Below, one piece after another: positions 50,365 to 59,075 of a stretch of DNA of 64,000 bases (position 1 is its first letter; every line of letters begins with the position of its first letter). The notes beneath the pieces were generated by a model. The model was not told where the DNA came from and did not search any database. It saw nothing but the letters and a program-made list of their open reading frames with translations. The translations under genes and the position numbers were made by a program. This DNA comes from Dechloromonas denitrificans (lineage in GTDB: Bacteria > Pseudomonadota > Gammaproteobacteria > Burkholderiales > Rhodocyclaceae), in NCBI RefSeq assembly GCF_020510665.1, contig NZ_CP075187.1:1570501-1634500 (forward strand), written 5' to 3'.

Positions 50365-51177
50365 TCAGCGCAGATTGAGTTCCTGCAAAATCGTGGTCGA
50401 AATCTCTTCGATCGATTTGGTTGAGGAGTCGAGCCAGCGAATACCTTCACGGCGCATCATCTTTTCAGCCTCGGCAATTTCGAACCGGCAGTTGGCCAGT
50501 GAGGCGTACTTGCTGCCAGCACGGCGTTCTTCGCGAATCTGGGCGAGGCGCTCGGGCTGAATGGTCAGGCCGAACAGTTTCGTGCGATGCTTTTCGAGCG
50601 TTCCCGGCAGTCGACCGCGGTCGAAGTCTTCCGGAATGAGCGGGAAATTAGCCGCTTTCAAACCGAATTGCATGGCCAGGTAGAGAGAGGTCGGCGTTTT
50701 GCCACAGCGCGACACGGCGACCAGAATGACATCCGCTTCCTCAAGATCGCGATCGGTGATGCCGTCATCGTGCGCCAGGGTGTAATTGATCGACTCGATT
50801 CGTTTTTTGTACTCGGAGCTTTCGGCCGAGCCATGCGAACGGCCAACTGTATGGCTCGACTTCAGCCCGAGTTCGGCTTCCAGCGGAGCCAGGAAGCTTT
50901 CAAAGTACGACAGGCAGAAAGCATCGGCCTGATGGACGATGTTGGCCAGTTCCGGATTGACCAGTGTCGTGAACACGATGGAGCGCATGCCATCGGCTTC
51001 GCTCTGGGCATTGATCCGGGCCAGCGCATCCTGGGCCTTTTCGATGCTGTCGAGAAAGGGAATCCGGATTTGCCGGAATTCGACTTCCTCGAACTGGGTC
51101 AGAAGACTGTGACCAAGGGCCTCGGCGGTCAGGCCGGTGCCGTCGGAAACGAAAAATACGGTGCGTTTGAGCATCAT
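50365..51177 (-). CDS. ppsR: PEP synthase regulatory kinase/pyrophosphorylase
   Basis: A 270-residue DUF299 protein that switches PEP synthase off and on by ADP-dependent phosphorylation and phosphate-dependent dephosphorylation. [12 protein letters not shown] opens the protein, and the P-loop-like [15 protein letters not shown] is at 153-167. It is normally divergent from ppsA, but here the neighbour is an M48 protease gene and no ppsA is in the window. Two adjacent ATGs (51177 and 51174) are possible starts. It is followed by a strong terminator. Confidence 0.93.
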   Translation of the reverse strand: MMLKRTVFFVSDGTGLTAEALGHSLLTQFEEVEFRQIRIPFLDSIEKAQDALARINAQSEADGMRSIVFTTLVNPELANIVHQADAFCLSYFESFLAPLEAELGLKSSHTVGRSHGSAESSEYKKRIESINYTLAHDDGITDRDLEEADVILVAVSRCGKTPTSLYLAMQFGLKAANFPLIPEDFDRGRLPGTLEKHRTKLFGLTIQPERLAQIREERRAGSKYASLANCRFEIAEAEKMMRREGIRWLDSSTKSIEEISTTILQELNLR

Positions 51178-51231
51178 TGGAAACTGTCGTAAAACCAGGG
51201 AAGCGGAATGATAGCGCTAATCTTGAGCGGT

Positions 51232-52680
51232 CTAGGATTTGGCTGCTTCACGACACTTGTGCTTTTGCTCCGGCGTGTCAAGAATGCACTTTGCCGTTTC
51301 AAGTTTTGCTTCATCCTTGCGGCCAAGCTTGCTTAACAGTCGTATTTTGTGGGGCGTCCATTCAGGATCATCACCGAAAACCTTCTGTGCCTTTATGACG
51401 TAATTCAGCGCGATTTGATGCCGCCCAGCCTGTTCTTCGGAAGTAATAATTTCCTCATAGACTGCTTTTATTGGTTCGGAATTGTTTAAGACATTTCTCA
51501 GAGCATCCTGATGGAGTCTATCCTTACCTGCAGCGTGAGCGGTTTTCCAGAGTATCCAGTTAGGTATCGCGTCTTTTGCGGTTGGCGCTTTGACCCCCAG
51601 TAAGGCCTCACTGTAAGCCTGCTGAACGTTACCTTCATCGAGACGGTTTCGTGCTTTCAGTGTGTGCCGATAATTGTTTAGTAGTGGGCCGACCGAGCGC
51701 ATGGCCTTGAGTTTTTTTATTGCACTGGATGAATAGTCCGGGATGGGGGCTTCGGCGTAATGCTTATCGCGATAGTCAGTGATTGCCTCGCGCCGCTTCT
51801 CGGTTTCTGGGTGAGTGTTACTTAAATCCTCGATCAATGTGCTAAGAGCTTTTTTTACGGCAAGTTCAGGATTTTGGAGAGCCAATTCCTTTAGTTGGGT
51901 TTCAATAGCAGCCCTGGATTTTTGTTGCTTCTCCTCGCTTGTTTTCATGGTTTGCAACATGTCATCCATGCCATCCGGTGTATAACCGGCGCGGATCATC
52001 AAATCGACGGCAAGGAGGTCGGCCTCGGTTTCCTGGCGCCGGTTCCAGGAGGGCATGATCAGGTTGTCGACCAAGGCGACTGAAACTTGGGCAGCCAACA
52101 GGGCTTTATTGTCTTTTTTGCCAAGCTGCGTCGTCTTGCGAACATCCATTTTCAGGCCGAGCAGCATCTCGTGGCCGCTCTGCAGTTTCTTCTGGATGCT
52201 GCCAACGATATTGGTGCTTTGGTGCTTTAGCAGGACATGGCTGAGTTCGTGCGCAATGACGGCAGCCAGGGCATCCTCGGATTCCGTATCCAGCAGCCAG
52301 GTAATGGGAATGAAAATGTTGCCATCGGCCGTTGCTTTGGCCCCATGCGTCAGATCAGCTGTCAGTTTTACCTTGCCGGGGACATCGGTGACGCCTGAGA
52401 CAGCCACAAACCGATTTCGAATGGTGTTCAGGTAGGTTTCGATATCCTTGCTATTGATATAGCCCATGGTGTGATGGCTGCCATTTTGACCACGAGCCAG
52501 GTCACGGTCTCCGCCGATGGCCATGATCGAAGCTTCATGTTTGCCAGGGGTGAGTTGGGTGAATATGGGGGCTTTGCTACCGGGGGAATCAAGCAGCGGA
52601 ATCTCAATTTTTCCTCCGCCATTTCCTGCGCAGCCGAGTAGTGAAACAGCGGCGAGTAGGGGCAGCAAGCGGCGAATCAT
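51232..52680 (-). CDS. M48 family metalloprotease lipoprotein
   Basis: A 482-residue zinc protease, probably lipid-anchored in the periplasm. The signal peptide has lipobox SLLGC (C17). The HExxH motif is HELSH at 144-148, and the third ligand E219 lies in RRQETEADLLA. Residues ~290-480 are helical, TPR-like, as in BepA, an M48 quality-control protease for outer-membrane proteins; a similar role is inferred. I chose the ATG at 52680 because it overlaps the upstream stop as ATGA and GAGGA lies 6 bases before it; an ATG two codons earlier has no room for a site. Codon use is more A/T-rich than in most genes here. Confidence 0.87.
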   Translation of the reverse strand: MIRRLLPLLAAVSLLGCAGNGGGKIEIPLLDSPGSKAPIFTQLTPGKHEASIMAIGGDRDLARGQNGSHHTMGYINSKDIETYLNTIRNRFVAVSGVTDVPGKVKLTADLTHGAKATADGNIFIPITWLLDTESEDALAAVIAHELSHVLLKHQSTNIVGSIQKKLQSGHEMLLGLKMDVRKTTQLGKKDNKALLAAQVSVALVDNLIMPSWNRRQETEADLLAVDLMIRAGYTPDGMDDMLQTMKTSEEKQQKSRAAIETQLKELALQNPELAVKKALSTLIEDLSNTHPETEKRREAITDYRDKHYAEAPIPDYSSSAIKKLKAMRSVGPLLNNYRHTLKARNRLDEGNVQQAYSEALLGVKAPTAKDAIPNWILWKTAHAAGKDRLHQDALRNVLNNSEPIKAVYEEIITSEEQAGRHQIALNYVIKAQKVFGDDPEWTPHKIRLLSKLGRKDEAKLETAKCILDTPEQKHKCREAAKS

Positions 52681-53042
52681 TTGCATTCCTCACCCAAACC
52701 CCGAGTAGCGCCCATCTTGCGCTCACTGCCGGCCAGTTTGACGCCGCACTCTGCACTTGAGGAAATTCGGCGGTCAGTATCGATGGCGAAATTCTTGACC
52801 CAGAAAGTCGTGCCATCGCCTGCGATCTGGACGTAGCCGCGCTGTGGTTCGCTACGGACTGTCCAGGCGCCCGGTGTGTATTGTTCACGGAAGACTTCAC
52901 CAATCTGCGTGCCTTCCGGCGCGTCAAAAATGATGACTTTGGCGCTACGCAACTTGGTGACTTTGACAGACTCACCGGCGTGGGTTGGCGCCGCAACGGC
53001 AGTGATCAGGGCGAGGGCGATCAAGTAGGCAATTTTTTGCAT
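52677..53042 (-). CDS. secreted SH3-like protein
   Basis: A 121-residue protein with a signal peptide (about 1-23, ending THAGE), so exported to the periplasm. The mature part, about 100 residues, starts KVTKLRSAKVIIFDAPEGTQIGEVF and continues GYVQIAGDGTTFWVKNFAI, a pattern of short beta strands like bacterial SH3 domains. Two cysteines (in SSAECGVKL and LGEECK) could form a disulfide. It overlaps the CHASE2 gene by 22 bases and the M48 gene by 4, so all three are likely one translationally coupled unit. Its binding target is unknown. Confidence 0.7.
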   Translation of the reverse strand: MQKIAYLIALALITAVAAPTHAGESVKVTKLRSAKVIIFDAPEGTQIGEVFREQYTPGAWTVRSEPQRGYVQIAGDGTTFWVKNFAIDTDRRISSSAECGVKLAGSERKMGATRGLGEECK

Positions 53043-54565
53043 GGCTGAGCTTTCGACTGATGGTCTTCAGGTGAATGGAAAATTGAGAAAAAATGGCTGA
53101 CAACGTAATCCCACCCTACCCATTTTCTGGGTAGTGCGGATTCCTTCCCGTCTTTGCGATTGTCGTAGCGCTGGCGAAGAGTGAAGTAAGTTTCGGCCCG
53201 CTTTACGGCAAACTCTTGGGCGTGGCCGACAATTTCAAAAAAAGCGAGAAAGGCCAGAATGTTGCGTGGCCCCAGATTGAGTGTCATGTAGCAAAGAATG
53301 GTTGTGCCTAGTGTCAAAAAAGCCAGAATGGCGAAGGCACAGTCACGTTGCAGGCCAATCCGGAAGGCAAGGTAGAGGGCGGCCGCCACCAGGGCTGCAA
53401 TATCCAGTCCCCCCCAGTGGATCGCACTGAACATGGTGATAAGTCCGATGGCTAATCCCGCCATGTTTTTGCGGGCAGATTCCAGGAACTTGATCAGCGA
53501 GTCCGATTCGGAAACTTTTTCTGCAGGAAAGAAAACCAGCAGCCAGGCGGCGGTGAACAGCAGGATGCCATCGATCAGGACAACCCACAGTCCATGGCGT
53601 TCGGCGCGCTTGTAATCCTTGCCCAGCGTGAGAAGGTTGTCGTAGGCCATTGCATGCAGGTAAACACCGGGCATTTCGCCGTAGACCGGCGATTCGACGC
53701 GATCCCCGGTAAATCGGAAACCGGCGCCGTAGAAAATCGTTTTGCCTTCAAGTGCGGCCTCGATGTCTTTGTCGCCGGCAGAGTTGAGCAAGTGGTTGAC
53801 GCTCAGTGTGCGATGGTAGGGGCAGAGCAGTTTGTTCGTGCTCGGGTTATCGGAAAGCAGTCCTTTGATCAATTCCCAGTCGGCTTTTTCACGACAGTCC
53901 ATCCACTTCAGGTTCAGTGGTGCAACGCCTTTGCCCCAGACAATTTCCAGTTTTTCAGAGTCTTTGCTGGCAGGGCCGATACGATCTTCGGCCAGGGCGA
54001 ATGCTGCGGAGGGAACGAATTTTCCGGATTTTTTATCCGATTCACGACCATTGAAATAGGTCAGGACACCACTTTCGCCTGTCTTGCTATCCATCTCCGG
54101 GGTGACCGGAATGACGCAATCGAGTAGTTCGCTGGCAATGTTGAGCGAACCGTCGGGAAGAACCGGGGCGGCCAGGTAGATGTTCGGTTTGCGTTCGGAA
54201 TTGTGCAGGCTGCATAGTGCCGCAGAAAGCTCGCGGATACTCTTGTCGTCACGGTTGTCCACGAATGCAAAATCGATGAAAACAGCCTTCGGGCCATAGC
54301 TGGCCAGGGATTCGATAATTTCAGCGTGAAGCTTGTAAGGGACAGGGTAGTGCGTGCCTAATTCGGCTAGATTCTCTTCGCGGAAGAGTAGAACGCTGAT
54401 CTCTTTTTGTCCGTCATCTGGGTAGATGTATTTGACCGCCGCATTGATCAATGCCTGCGACCATGGATTGAGGTGGCTGGATAGCCCGTGGAAGACAAAA
54501 AAGCCGTAGCCGATCGTGGCTAGCAGCAGTACCCGTACCCAACGGGTGGCCTTGTGATTGACCAT
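53021..54565 (-). CDS. CHASE2-domain membrane protein without output domain
   Basis: A 514-residue membrane protein. One helix at ~9-26 is followed by a periplasmic CHASE2 sensory domain (~30-320, ending in the family-like GKTIFYGAG and GEMPGVYLHAMAYDNLLT). Five or so further helices lie at ~325-346, 368-386, 388-404, 410-428 and 434-448, and then a basic cytosolic tail of ~60 residues. CHASE2 proteins normally continue into a cyclase, kinase or GGDEF domain; none is present here. The ATG at 54565 has AGGGAG 11 bases upstream, inside a long hairpin; a TTG at 54619 would add 18 residues coded by the hairpin itself. It is probably the first gene of the CHASE2-SH3-M48 unit. Confidence 0.8.
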   Translation of the reverse strand: MVNHKATRWVRVLLLATIGYGFFVFHGLSSHLNPWSQALINAAVKYIYPDDGQKEISVLLFREENLAELGTHYPVPYKLHAEIIESLASYGPKAVFIDFAFVDNRDDKSIRELSAALCSLHNSERKPNIYLAAPVLPDGSLNIASELLDCVIPVTPEMDSKTGESGVLTYFNGRESDKKSGKFVPSAAFALAEDRIGPASKDSEKLEIVWGKGVAPLNLKWMDCREKADWELIKGLLSDNPSTNKLLCPYHRTLSVNHLLNSAGDKDIEAALEGKTIFYGAGFRFTGDRVESPVYGEMPGVYLHAMAYDNLLTLGKDYKRAERHGLWVVLIDGILLFTAAWLLVFFPAEKVSESDSLIKFLESARKNMAGLAIGLITMFSAIHWGGLDIAALVAAALYLAFRIGLQRDCAFAILAFLTLGTTILCYMTLNLGPRNILAFLAFFEIVGHAQEFAVKRAETYFTLRQRYDNRKDGKESALPRKWVGWDYVVSHFFSIFHSPEDHQSKAQPCKKLPT

Positions 54566-54578
54566 GACCGCCGACACT

Positions 54579-54633
54579 CCCTGAATATTGTTTTTGGTTA
54601 GCGCGCGAGCATAAACCAAACAAATATTCAGGG
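54579..54633 (-). promoter_or_regulatory. long hairpin covering the CHASE2 ribosome binding site
   Basis: On the minus-strand transcript an 11-base arm CCCTGAATATT (54633-54623) pairs perfectly with AATATTCAGGG (54589-54579). Inside it TTTGGTT (54620-54614) pairs with AACCAAA (54599-54593) around a 14-base loop. The AGGGAG ribosome binding site (54582-54577) lies largely in the 3' arm, so the folded leader would hide it. There is no U-run after it, so it is not an ordinary terminator. A DNA operator is the alternative reading. Confidence 0.6.
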
Positions 54634-54642
54634 AAATGCGGA

Positions 54643-54671
54643 ATTATCAAATATCCGTAACAAAGTGACGA
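54643..54671 (-). promoter_or_regulatory. candidate promoter of the CHASE2 unit
   Basis: On the minus strand, TCGTCA (54671-54666, 4 of 6 matches) and GATAAT (54648-54643, 5 of 6) lie 17 bases apart. The start of transcription would fall just before the 5' arm of the hairpin at 54633. An overlapping alternative uses TTGATA at 54650-54645 as -35. Confidence 0.4.
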
Positions 54672-54672
54672 T

Positions 54673-57450
54673 TTAACCGCTGTTCCGCAAACCTGAAGCA
54701 ATCCCGTTGATCGACAGGTGGATGCCGCGGGCCAGTCGTTCGTCGGTGTCGCCTGCACGATGGCGCTTGAGCAGTTCGACTTGCAGGTGGTTGAGCGGAT
54801 CCATGTAGGGCGAGCGCAGTTGCAGTGAACGCTTGAGCATCGGATTCTCAGCCAGAAGGTCGTCCTGTTCGAGAATGGCCAGCAGATGCGTGCGGGTCAG
54901 CGCCCATTCAGTTTCGATCCGGCTGAAGATGCGCTGGCGCAAGCCGGCATCGGTAACCAGTTCGGCGTAGCGCGAAGCAATGGCAAGATCGGTTTTGGCC
55001 AGCACCATGTCCATGTTCGAGAGCAGGCTCTTGAAGAACGGCCAGGATTTGACCATCCGGCGCAGCGTTGCCAAGCCATCGGAATTGCCCTGCAAATAGC
55101 CGTCGACCGCGGAACCGAAACCGTACCAGCCGGGCAGCATCAGGCGGCATTGTGCCCAGCTGAAAACCCAAGGGATGGCCCGCAGGTCTTCGATGCGCTC
55201 GGAAGCCTTGCGTGAGGCCGGGCGGCTGCCGATGTTCAGCGAGGCGATTTCGGAAACAACGGTCGATTGGCGGAAATAGGTCGTAAAGCCGGGCGTCTCA
55301 TAGACCAGACCGCGATAGGCGTTGAAGGCACGGGCCGACAATTCATCCATGACGACATGGAATTGCTGGGCTGGCTCGACCTGGTTTTCATGGTCGGTCA
55401 GGCTGGCCTCCAGCGTGGCGGCGAGCAGGACTTCCAGATTGCGGCGGCCGGTGTCCGGGTTGCCGTACTTGGTCGAGATGACTTCGCCCTGTTCGGTCAG
55501 GCGAATCTGGCCGGAAACAGCACCGGCCGGCTGGGCCAGGATGGCGTGGTAGGTCGGGCCGCCGCCGCGACCAACCGAGCCGCCGCGACCGTGGAACAGG
55601 CGCAGACGGACCTGGTGCCGGGCAAAGACCTGGGCCAGTTCGATTTCGGCTTTGTAGAGTTCCCAACCCGAGGTCAGGAAGCCGCCATCCTTGTTGGAGT
55701 CGGAGTAGCCGAGCATGACTTCGTGCTCGTCGCCCCGACCGGCGATCAGGGCGCGGTAGGCTGGAATGTCGAAAACGCCGGCCATCGTCGCCGCGCTCTT
55801 TTGCAAGTCTTCGATGGTTTCAAACAGCGGGATGATATTCACATCCAGGCGCGGCGTCGCGCCGGGCAGCAGCAGGCCGGATTCCTTGAGCAGCAGCGCC
55901 AGTTCCAGCAGGTCGGAAACGCCGTCGGTTTTCGAGATGATGCAGTTCGGCAATGCGGCCGTACCGTAGCGCTGGCGCAGTTCGTGCGCGGCAAAGAAGA
56001 TGGCCAGCTCGCCCTGTGTTTCTTCCGAATAATTCAGGTAGGGCGAATACAGCGGACGCGGCGTGGCGATTTCTTCGACCAGCAGCTTGATGCGGTCGAC
56101 CTCGGCCAGGGCCTCATAATCGGCGCAGCGACCGGCACCGGCGAGCAGTTCGGCGACGCTGCGGGCGTGAACTTCGGAGTTCTGGCGCAGGTCGATCGGC
56201 GCCAGGTGGAAACCGAAAACCTGGACAGCACGCAGCAAGCGGCGCAGGCGACCACCGGCCAGTTGGGCACTGCCATTCAGCTTGAGCGAATTGGCCAGTA
56301 CCTTGAGATCGGCGCGCAGGGCTTCCGGGGTTTCGTAGGCCGGAGCCTGTCCGATTTCATGGCGCACCGGCTCGACCTGATCGAGGCTGCGGGCCGTTGC
56401 GGCGAGGCGGGCGTAAATGCCGGAGAGGGCGCGGCGATACGGTTCGTCGGCGCGCTGCGGCGAATGGTCGGTCGAGTGCTCGGCCAGTGCCACGAGTTCC
56501 GGTGTGACCTTGATCAGCAGGTCGGAGAGCGGCAGTTCGCCGCCCAGCTCATGAACTTCTTCGAGATAGTGATTGAGTGCCGCGGCCGATTGCAGGCGCA
56601 GGGCTTCACGCAGGATTTCGGCGGTGACGAAGGGATTGCCGTCGCGATCGCCGCCGATCCAGCTGCCGACACGGAAGAAGGGCGGCAGGGCCCAGATTTT
56701 CTCCGGGTAGCGTTTCTGCAGTTGCTGCGTCGCCTGAATGTACAGGCGCGGCAACTCGGTGAAGAAGGTTTCCTTGAAATAGGTGACGCCGTTGCGCACT
56801 TCGTCGAGCACCTTGAGGCGGACCGGGCGCAGCATGCGCGATTGCCATAGGGTCAATACGGCATTGGCCAGCCCGAGATCGTTCTCGGCCTCCTCTTCCG
56901 GCGTCATCTGCAGGCGTTCACGCTGATCAAGCAGGCGGGCGATGTCGCGGTGATTGCGAATCAAACTCTGGCGCTGGACTTCGGTTGGATGCGCGGTAAG
57001 CACCGGGGCAACCAGTGCGTGGGCGAAGAAATCGGCAATCGCTTCGGGCGAAACTTTCGCGGTCGACAGTGCGTCGAGGGCAAAAATCAGGCTGCCTTCG
57101 CGGGGTGGAGAACCGGCCAGGTCATGAGCCCGGCGACGACGGATGTGATGCTCGTCTTCGGCGATGTTGGCCAGTTGCAAAAAATAGCTGAAGGCGCGAA
57201 CGACGGACTGGGTCGTGTCGCGCGGCAGCGGATCAAGCAGGGCAGCCAGTTCGTCGCGTGCAGCGGGGTCGCCGTTGCGGGCGAAGCGAACGGCCGTCTG
57301 GCGGACGCGCTCCACTATTTCAAAGACGGAGTCACCTTCCTGTGTGCGGACCGTATCGCCGAGTACCCGGCCGAGCAGCCGGATGTCGGTCCGCAGAGGT
57401 TCGTCCTTGGAGAAGTTGTCTTGGTCGTTGTGGCGTGCGTCCTGGGGCAT
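54673..57450 (-). CDS. ppc: phosphoenolpyruvate carboxylase
   Basis: A 925-residue anaplerotic enzyme (PEP + bicarbonate to oxaloacetate). The conserved active-site segments are present: VLTAHPTEVQRQS near 155, GGDRDGNPFVT near 270, LGYSDSNKDGG near 580, FHGRGGSVGRGGGPTY near 625, and the C-terminal NG end (GIASGLRNSG) needed for activity. The start at 57450 shares a base with the stop of the upstream stress-protein gene. It is somewhat longer than E. coli Ppc (883), mainly at the N-terminus. Confidence 0.97.
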   Translation of the reverse strand: MPQDARHNDQDNFSKDEPLRTDIRLLGRVLGDTVRTQEGDSVFEIVERVRQTAVRFARNGDPAARDELAALLDPLPRDTTQSVVRAFSYFLQLANIAEDEHHIRRRRAHDLAGSPPREGSLIFALDALSTAKVSPEAIADFFAHALVAPVLTAHPTEVQRQSLIRNHRDIARLLDQRERLQMTPEEEAENDLGLANAVLTLWQSRMLRPVRLKVLDEVRNGVTYFKETFFTELPRLYIQATQQLQKRYPEKIWALPPFFRVGSWIGGDRDGNPFVTAEILREALRLQSAAALNHYLEEVHELGGELPLSDLLIKVTPELVALAEHSTDHSPQRADEPYRRALSGIYARLAATARSLDQVEPVRHEIGQAPAYETPEALRADLKVLANSLKLNGSAQLAGGRLRRLLRAVQVFGFHLAPIDLRQNSEVHARSVAELLAGAGRCADYEALAEVDRIKLLVEEIATPRPLYSPYLNYSEETQGELAIFFAAHELRQRYGTAALPNCIISKTDGVSDLLELALLLKESGLLLPGATPRLDVNIIPLFETIEDLQKSAATMAGVFDIPAYRALIAGRGDEHEVMLGYSDSNKDGGFLTSGWELYKAEIELAQVFARHQVRLRLFHGRGGSVGRGGGPTYHAILAQPAGAVSGQIRLTEQGEVISTKYGNPDTGRRNLEVLLAATLEASLTDHENQVEPAQQFHVVMDELSARAFNAYRGLVYETPGFTTYFRQSTVVSEIASLNIGSRPASRKASERIEDLRAIPWVFSWAQCRLMLPGWYGFGSAVDGYLQGNSDGLATLRRMVKSWPFFKSLLSNMDMVLAKTDLAIASRYAELVTDAGLRQRIFSRIETEWALTRTHLLAILEQDDLLAENPMLKRSLQLRSPYMDPLNHLQVELLKRHRAGDTDERLARGIHLSINGIASGLRNSG

Positions 57451-57896
57451 TAGTGTTTCCTGACGAGAAGTACAGAGGCGTCGGCGATCTTGGCCAGTTG
57501 TTCGGCAACCGAGCCGAGAATAAGGGTGGCCAGGCCGCGTTGACCGTGGCGACCAATGACGATCAGGTCGACATTGAGTTCCTTGGCTTTTTCGGAAATG
57601 GTTTCGGAGACGCGGCGGTTGCGTGCTTCGAGAATCAGCGCCTCGGCATTGACGCCTTCGGCCTGGGCCATGGCCTTGTCGAGCAGGGTACGTCCGGCCT
57701 GGATGATGTTGGCAACGGCGCCTTCAAGGTTGACGACATTGGTCAGCGCGTGGCCGTGCATATTGAGCATCGTTTCATCGGCCACGTGGCTGATGTAGAG
57801 CTTGGCATTGCTGGTGCGGGCAATGTGCAGGGCTTCGGCCAGGGCACTGCGCGAGGTTTCGCTGTCGTCAATGGCGACCAGAATGGTTTTGTACAT
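57450..57896 (-). CDS. universal stress protein, UspA family
   Basis: A 148-residue Usp-fold protein. MYKTILVAIDDSETS opens it, and the ATP-binding signature GRHGQRGLATLILGS lies near 119-133, so it is probably of the ATP-binding class. The function is in stress survival, with no defined reaction. It sits directly upstream of ppc, with its stop overlapping the ppc start by one base, so they are likely co-transcribed. A GGAG before the ATG is the ribosome binding site. Confidence 0.92.
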   Translation of the reverse strand: MYKTILVAIDDSETSRSALAEALHIARTSNAKLYISHVADETMLNMHGHALTNVVNLEGAVANIIQAGRTLLDKAMAQAEGVNAEALILEARNRRVSETISEKAKELNVDLIVIGRHGQRGLATLILGSVAEQLAKIADASVLLVRKH

Positions 57897-57942
57897 GGCA
57901 GTTCTCCAGTTAAGTTTTTGCTTGGCGCATACCTTAGCAAAA

Positions 57943-57984
57943 GAAAAGCCGGCCGCCAGTTAGGGAAATCCTCAACATGCGGCC
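57943..57984 (-). terminator. candidate terminator after the small gene at 58003-58308
   Basis: Read on the minus strand, GGCCGC and GCGGCC form a 6-bp stem around a 22-base loop. The 3' arm continues into GGC, followed by TTTTCTTTT. The loop is long, so the call is tentative. Confidence 0.35.
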
Positions 57985-58002
57985 TGGATTGGTTCGCAGG
58001 GG

Positions 58003-58308
58003 CTATTTGAGTGCTGCAATGAAACGCTGGCGGGCGCTTTCCAGTTCCGGGAGCGCAGCACGGTCAACCAAGGGGCTGCAGCGTTGGTAGAAATGGTCGA
58101 AAGCCGCCAGAACGGTTTTTTTGTCAAGTTTCCCACGGGCTGCGGCAGTGCTTGCCGGTGTGGCGGTGTCGAGTGGTTTGAGCACGGCATAGCGCGGAAT
58201 GATTCGCTGGCCGCCATTCTCGGATGCTGCGGTCAACGGGCCGGTTTTGACGAAAACCTGGCCGTCGTATTCGAACCGGGAGCCTGTCGCGATATCGTGC
58301 AGTTTCAT
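58003..58308 (-). CDS. hypothetical protein divergent from lexA
   Basis: A 101-residue soluble protein of unknown function. The N-terminal half is a short beta-type domain (KLHDIATGSRFEYDGQVFVKTGPL, then QRIIPRYAVLKPL). A linker rich in Ala and Thr follows, and then a helical C-terminal half (LDKKTVLAAFDHFYQRC, ALPELESARQRFIAAL). No signal peptide and no catalytic motif. It shares the 122-base upstream gap with lexA, and the SOS box there lies 82 bases before its start, so SOS control is possible but unproven. Confidence 0.6.
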   Translation of the reverse strand: MKLHDIATGSRFEYDGQVFVKTGPLTAASENGGQRIIPRYAVLKPLDTATPASTAAARGKLDKKTVLAAFDHFYQRCSPLVDRAALPELESARQRFIAALK

Positions 58309-58389
58309 GTTTGTAAGTTCAGGAGCGCTGGGCTGGAAATGGTAGCAGTTTGCCCGGAAGTGGATTCTTTGCTTGCCAAAAAAACGATA

Positions 58390-58405
58390 CTGTACAAAAA
58401 TACAG
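58390..58405. promoter_or_regulatory. LexA binding site (SOS box)
   Basis: CTGTACAAAAATACAG, a full match to the CTGT-N8-ACAG consensus, 25 bases before the lexA ATG. It would give autoregulation of lexA and may also cover the divergent small gene. Confidence 0.92.
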
Positions 58406-58430
58406 CCAATGGATTTTACGGGATCAGGCC

Positions 58431-59036
58431 ATGAAACTTACGCCGCGGCAGCAGGAAATTCTCGATTTCATCAAAAACACGCTTGAGGTTCTTGGCGCAC
58501 CGCCAACCCGCATGGAGATTTCGACCGCCTTTGGCTTTGCTTCACCTAATGCGGCTGAAGATCACCTCAAGGCGCTGGCCAAAAAAGGGGCTATTACACT
58601 GGAGCCAGGCTCGGCTCGCGGCATTCGCCTGATCGAACAACTGGGTTTGCCGCTGATCGGCAGTGTTGCTGCCGGCTCTCCAATCCTTGCTGTCGAGAAT
58701 GTTCAAGGTCGCTATGCACTCGATGCCCAGCTATTCAGCCCGCGGGCTGATTTTCTGCTCAAGGTGCGTGGCTTGTCGATGATCGACGCCGGGATTTTCG
58801 ACGGCGACCTGATCGCCGTGCACAAAACGAATCAGGCGCGCGATGGCCAGATTGTCGTTGCCCGTCTCGATGAAGAGGTTACCGTCAAGCGGTTGCAGCG
58901 CAAGAACGGCGTGATTGAACTGATCGCAGAAAACCCCGATTACCAGCCAATCATCGTGAATCCCGAAGAAATCGACTTCGCCATCGAAGGCATTGCAGTC
59001 GGCTTGATTCGCGGAGCCATCAGCACCCTGTCCTGA
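58431..59036 (+). CDS. lexA: SOS repressor LexA
   Basis: A 201-residue repressor-protease. The winged helix DNA-binding domain is at ~1-65 ([30 protein letters not shown] as recognition helix). The self-cleavage site is A81-G82 in SVAAGSP, with catalytic S116 (GLSMIDAG) and K153 (TVKRL). The ATG at 58431 gives [11 protein letters not shown], the family start; a longer in-frame start at 58350 would read through the SOS box and was rejected. No recA, imuB or dnaE2 gene lies nearby. Confidence 0.97.
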   Translation: MKLTPRQQEILDFIKNTLEVLGAPPTRMEISTAFGFASPNAAEDHLKALAKKGAITLEPGSARGIRLIEQLGLPLIGSVAAGSPILAVENVQGRYALDAQLFSPRADFLLKVRGLSMIDAGIFDGDLIAVHKTNQARDGQIVVARLDEEVTVKRLQRKNGVIELIAENPDYQPIIVNPEEIDFAIEGIAVGLIRGAISTLS

Positions 59037-59075
59037 ACAGGTGGCAGCCGGCCCCGCGTCGTGTTTTGACCGGGG

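Noticed and set aside
54579..54633. Reading the long hairpin before the CHASE2 gene as a terminator for ppc
   Set aside because: No U-run follows the 3' arm on the minus strand, and the arm contains the next gene's ribosome binding site.
55267..56850. A 527-codon open frame on the plus strand, antisense to ppc
   Set aside because: It is a shadow of ppc codon usage; the composition is typical of antisense translation (many Q, G and R) without motifs.
58350..58430. N-terminal extension of lexA by 27 codons
   Set aside because: It would translate through the SOS box; the normal LexA N-terminus starts at 58431.
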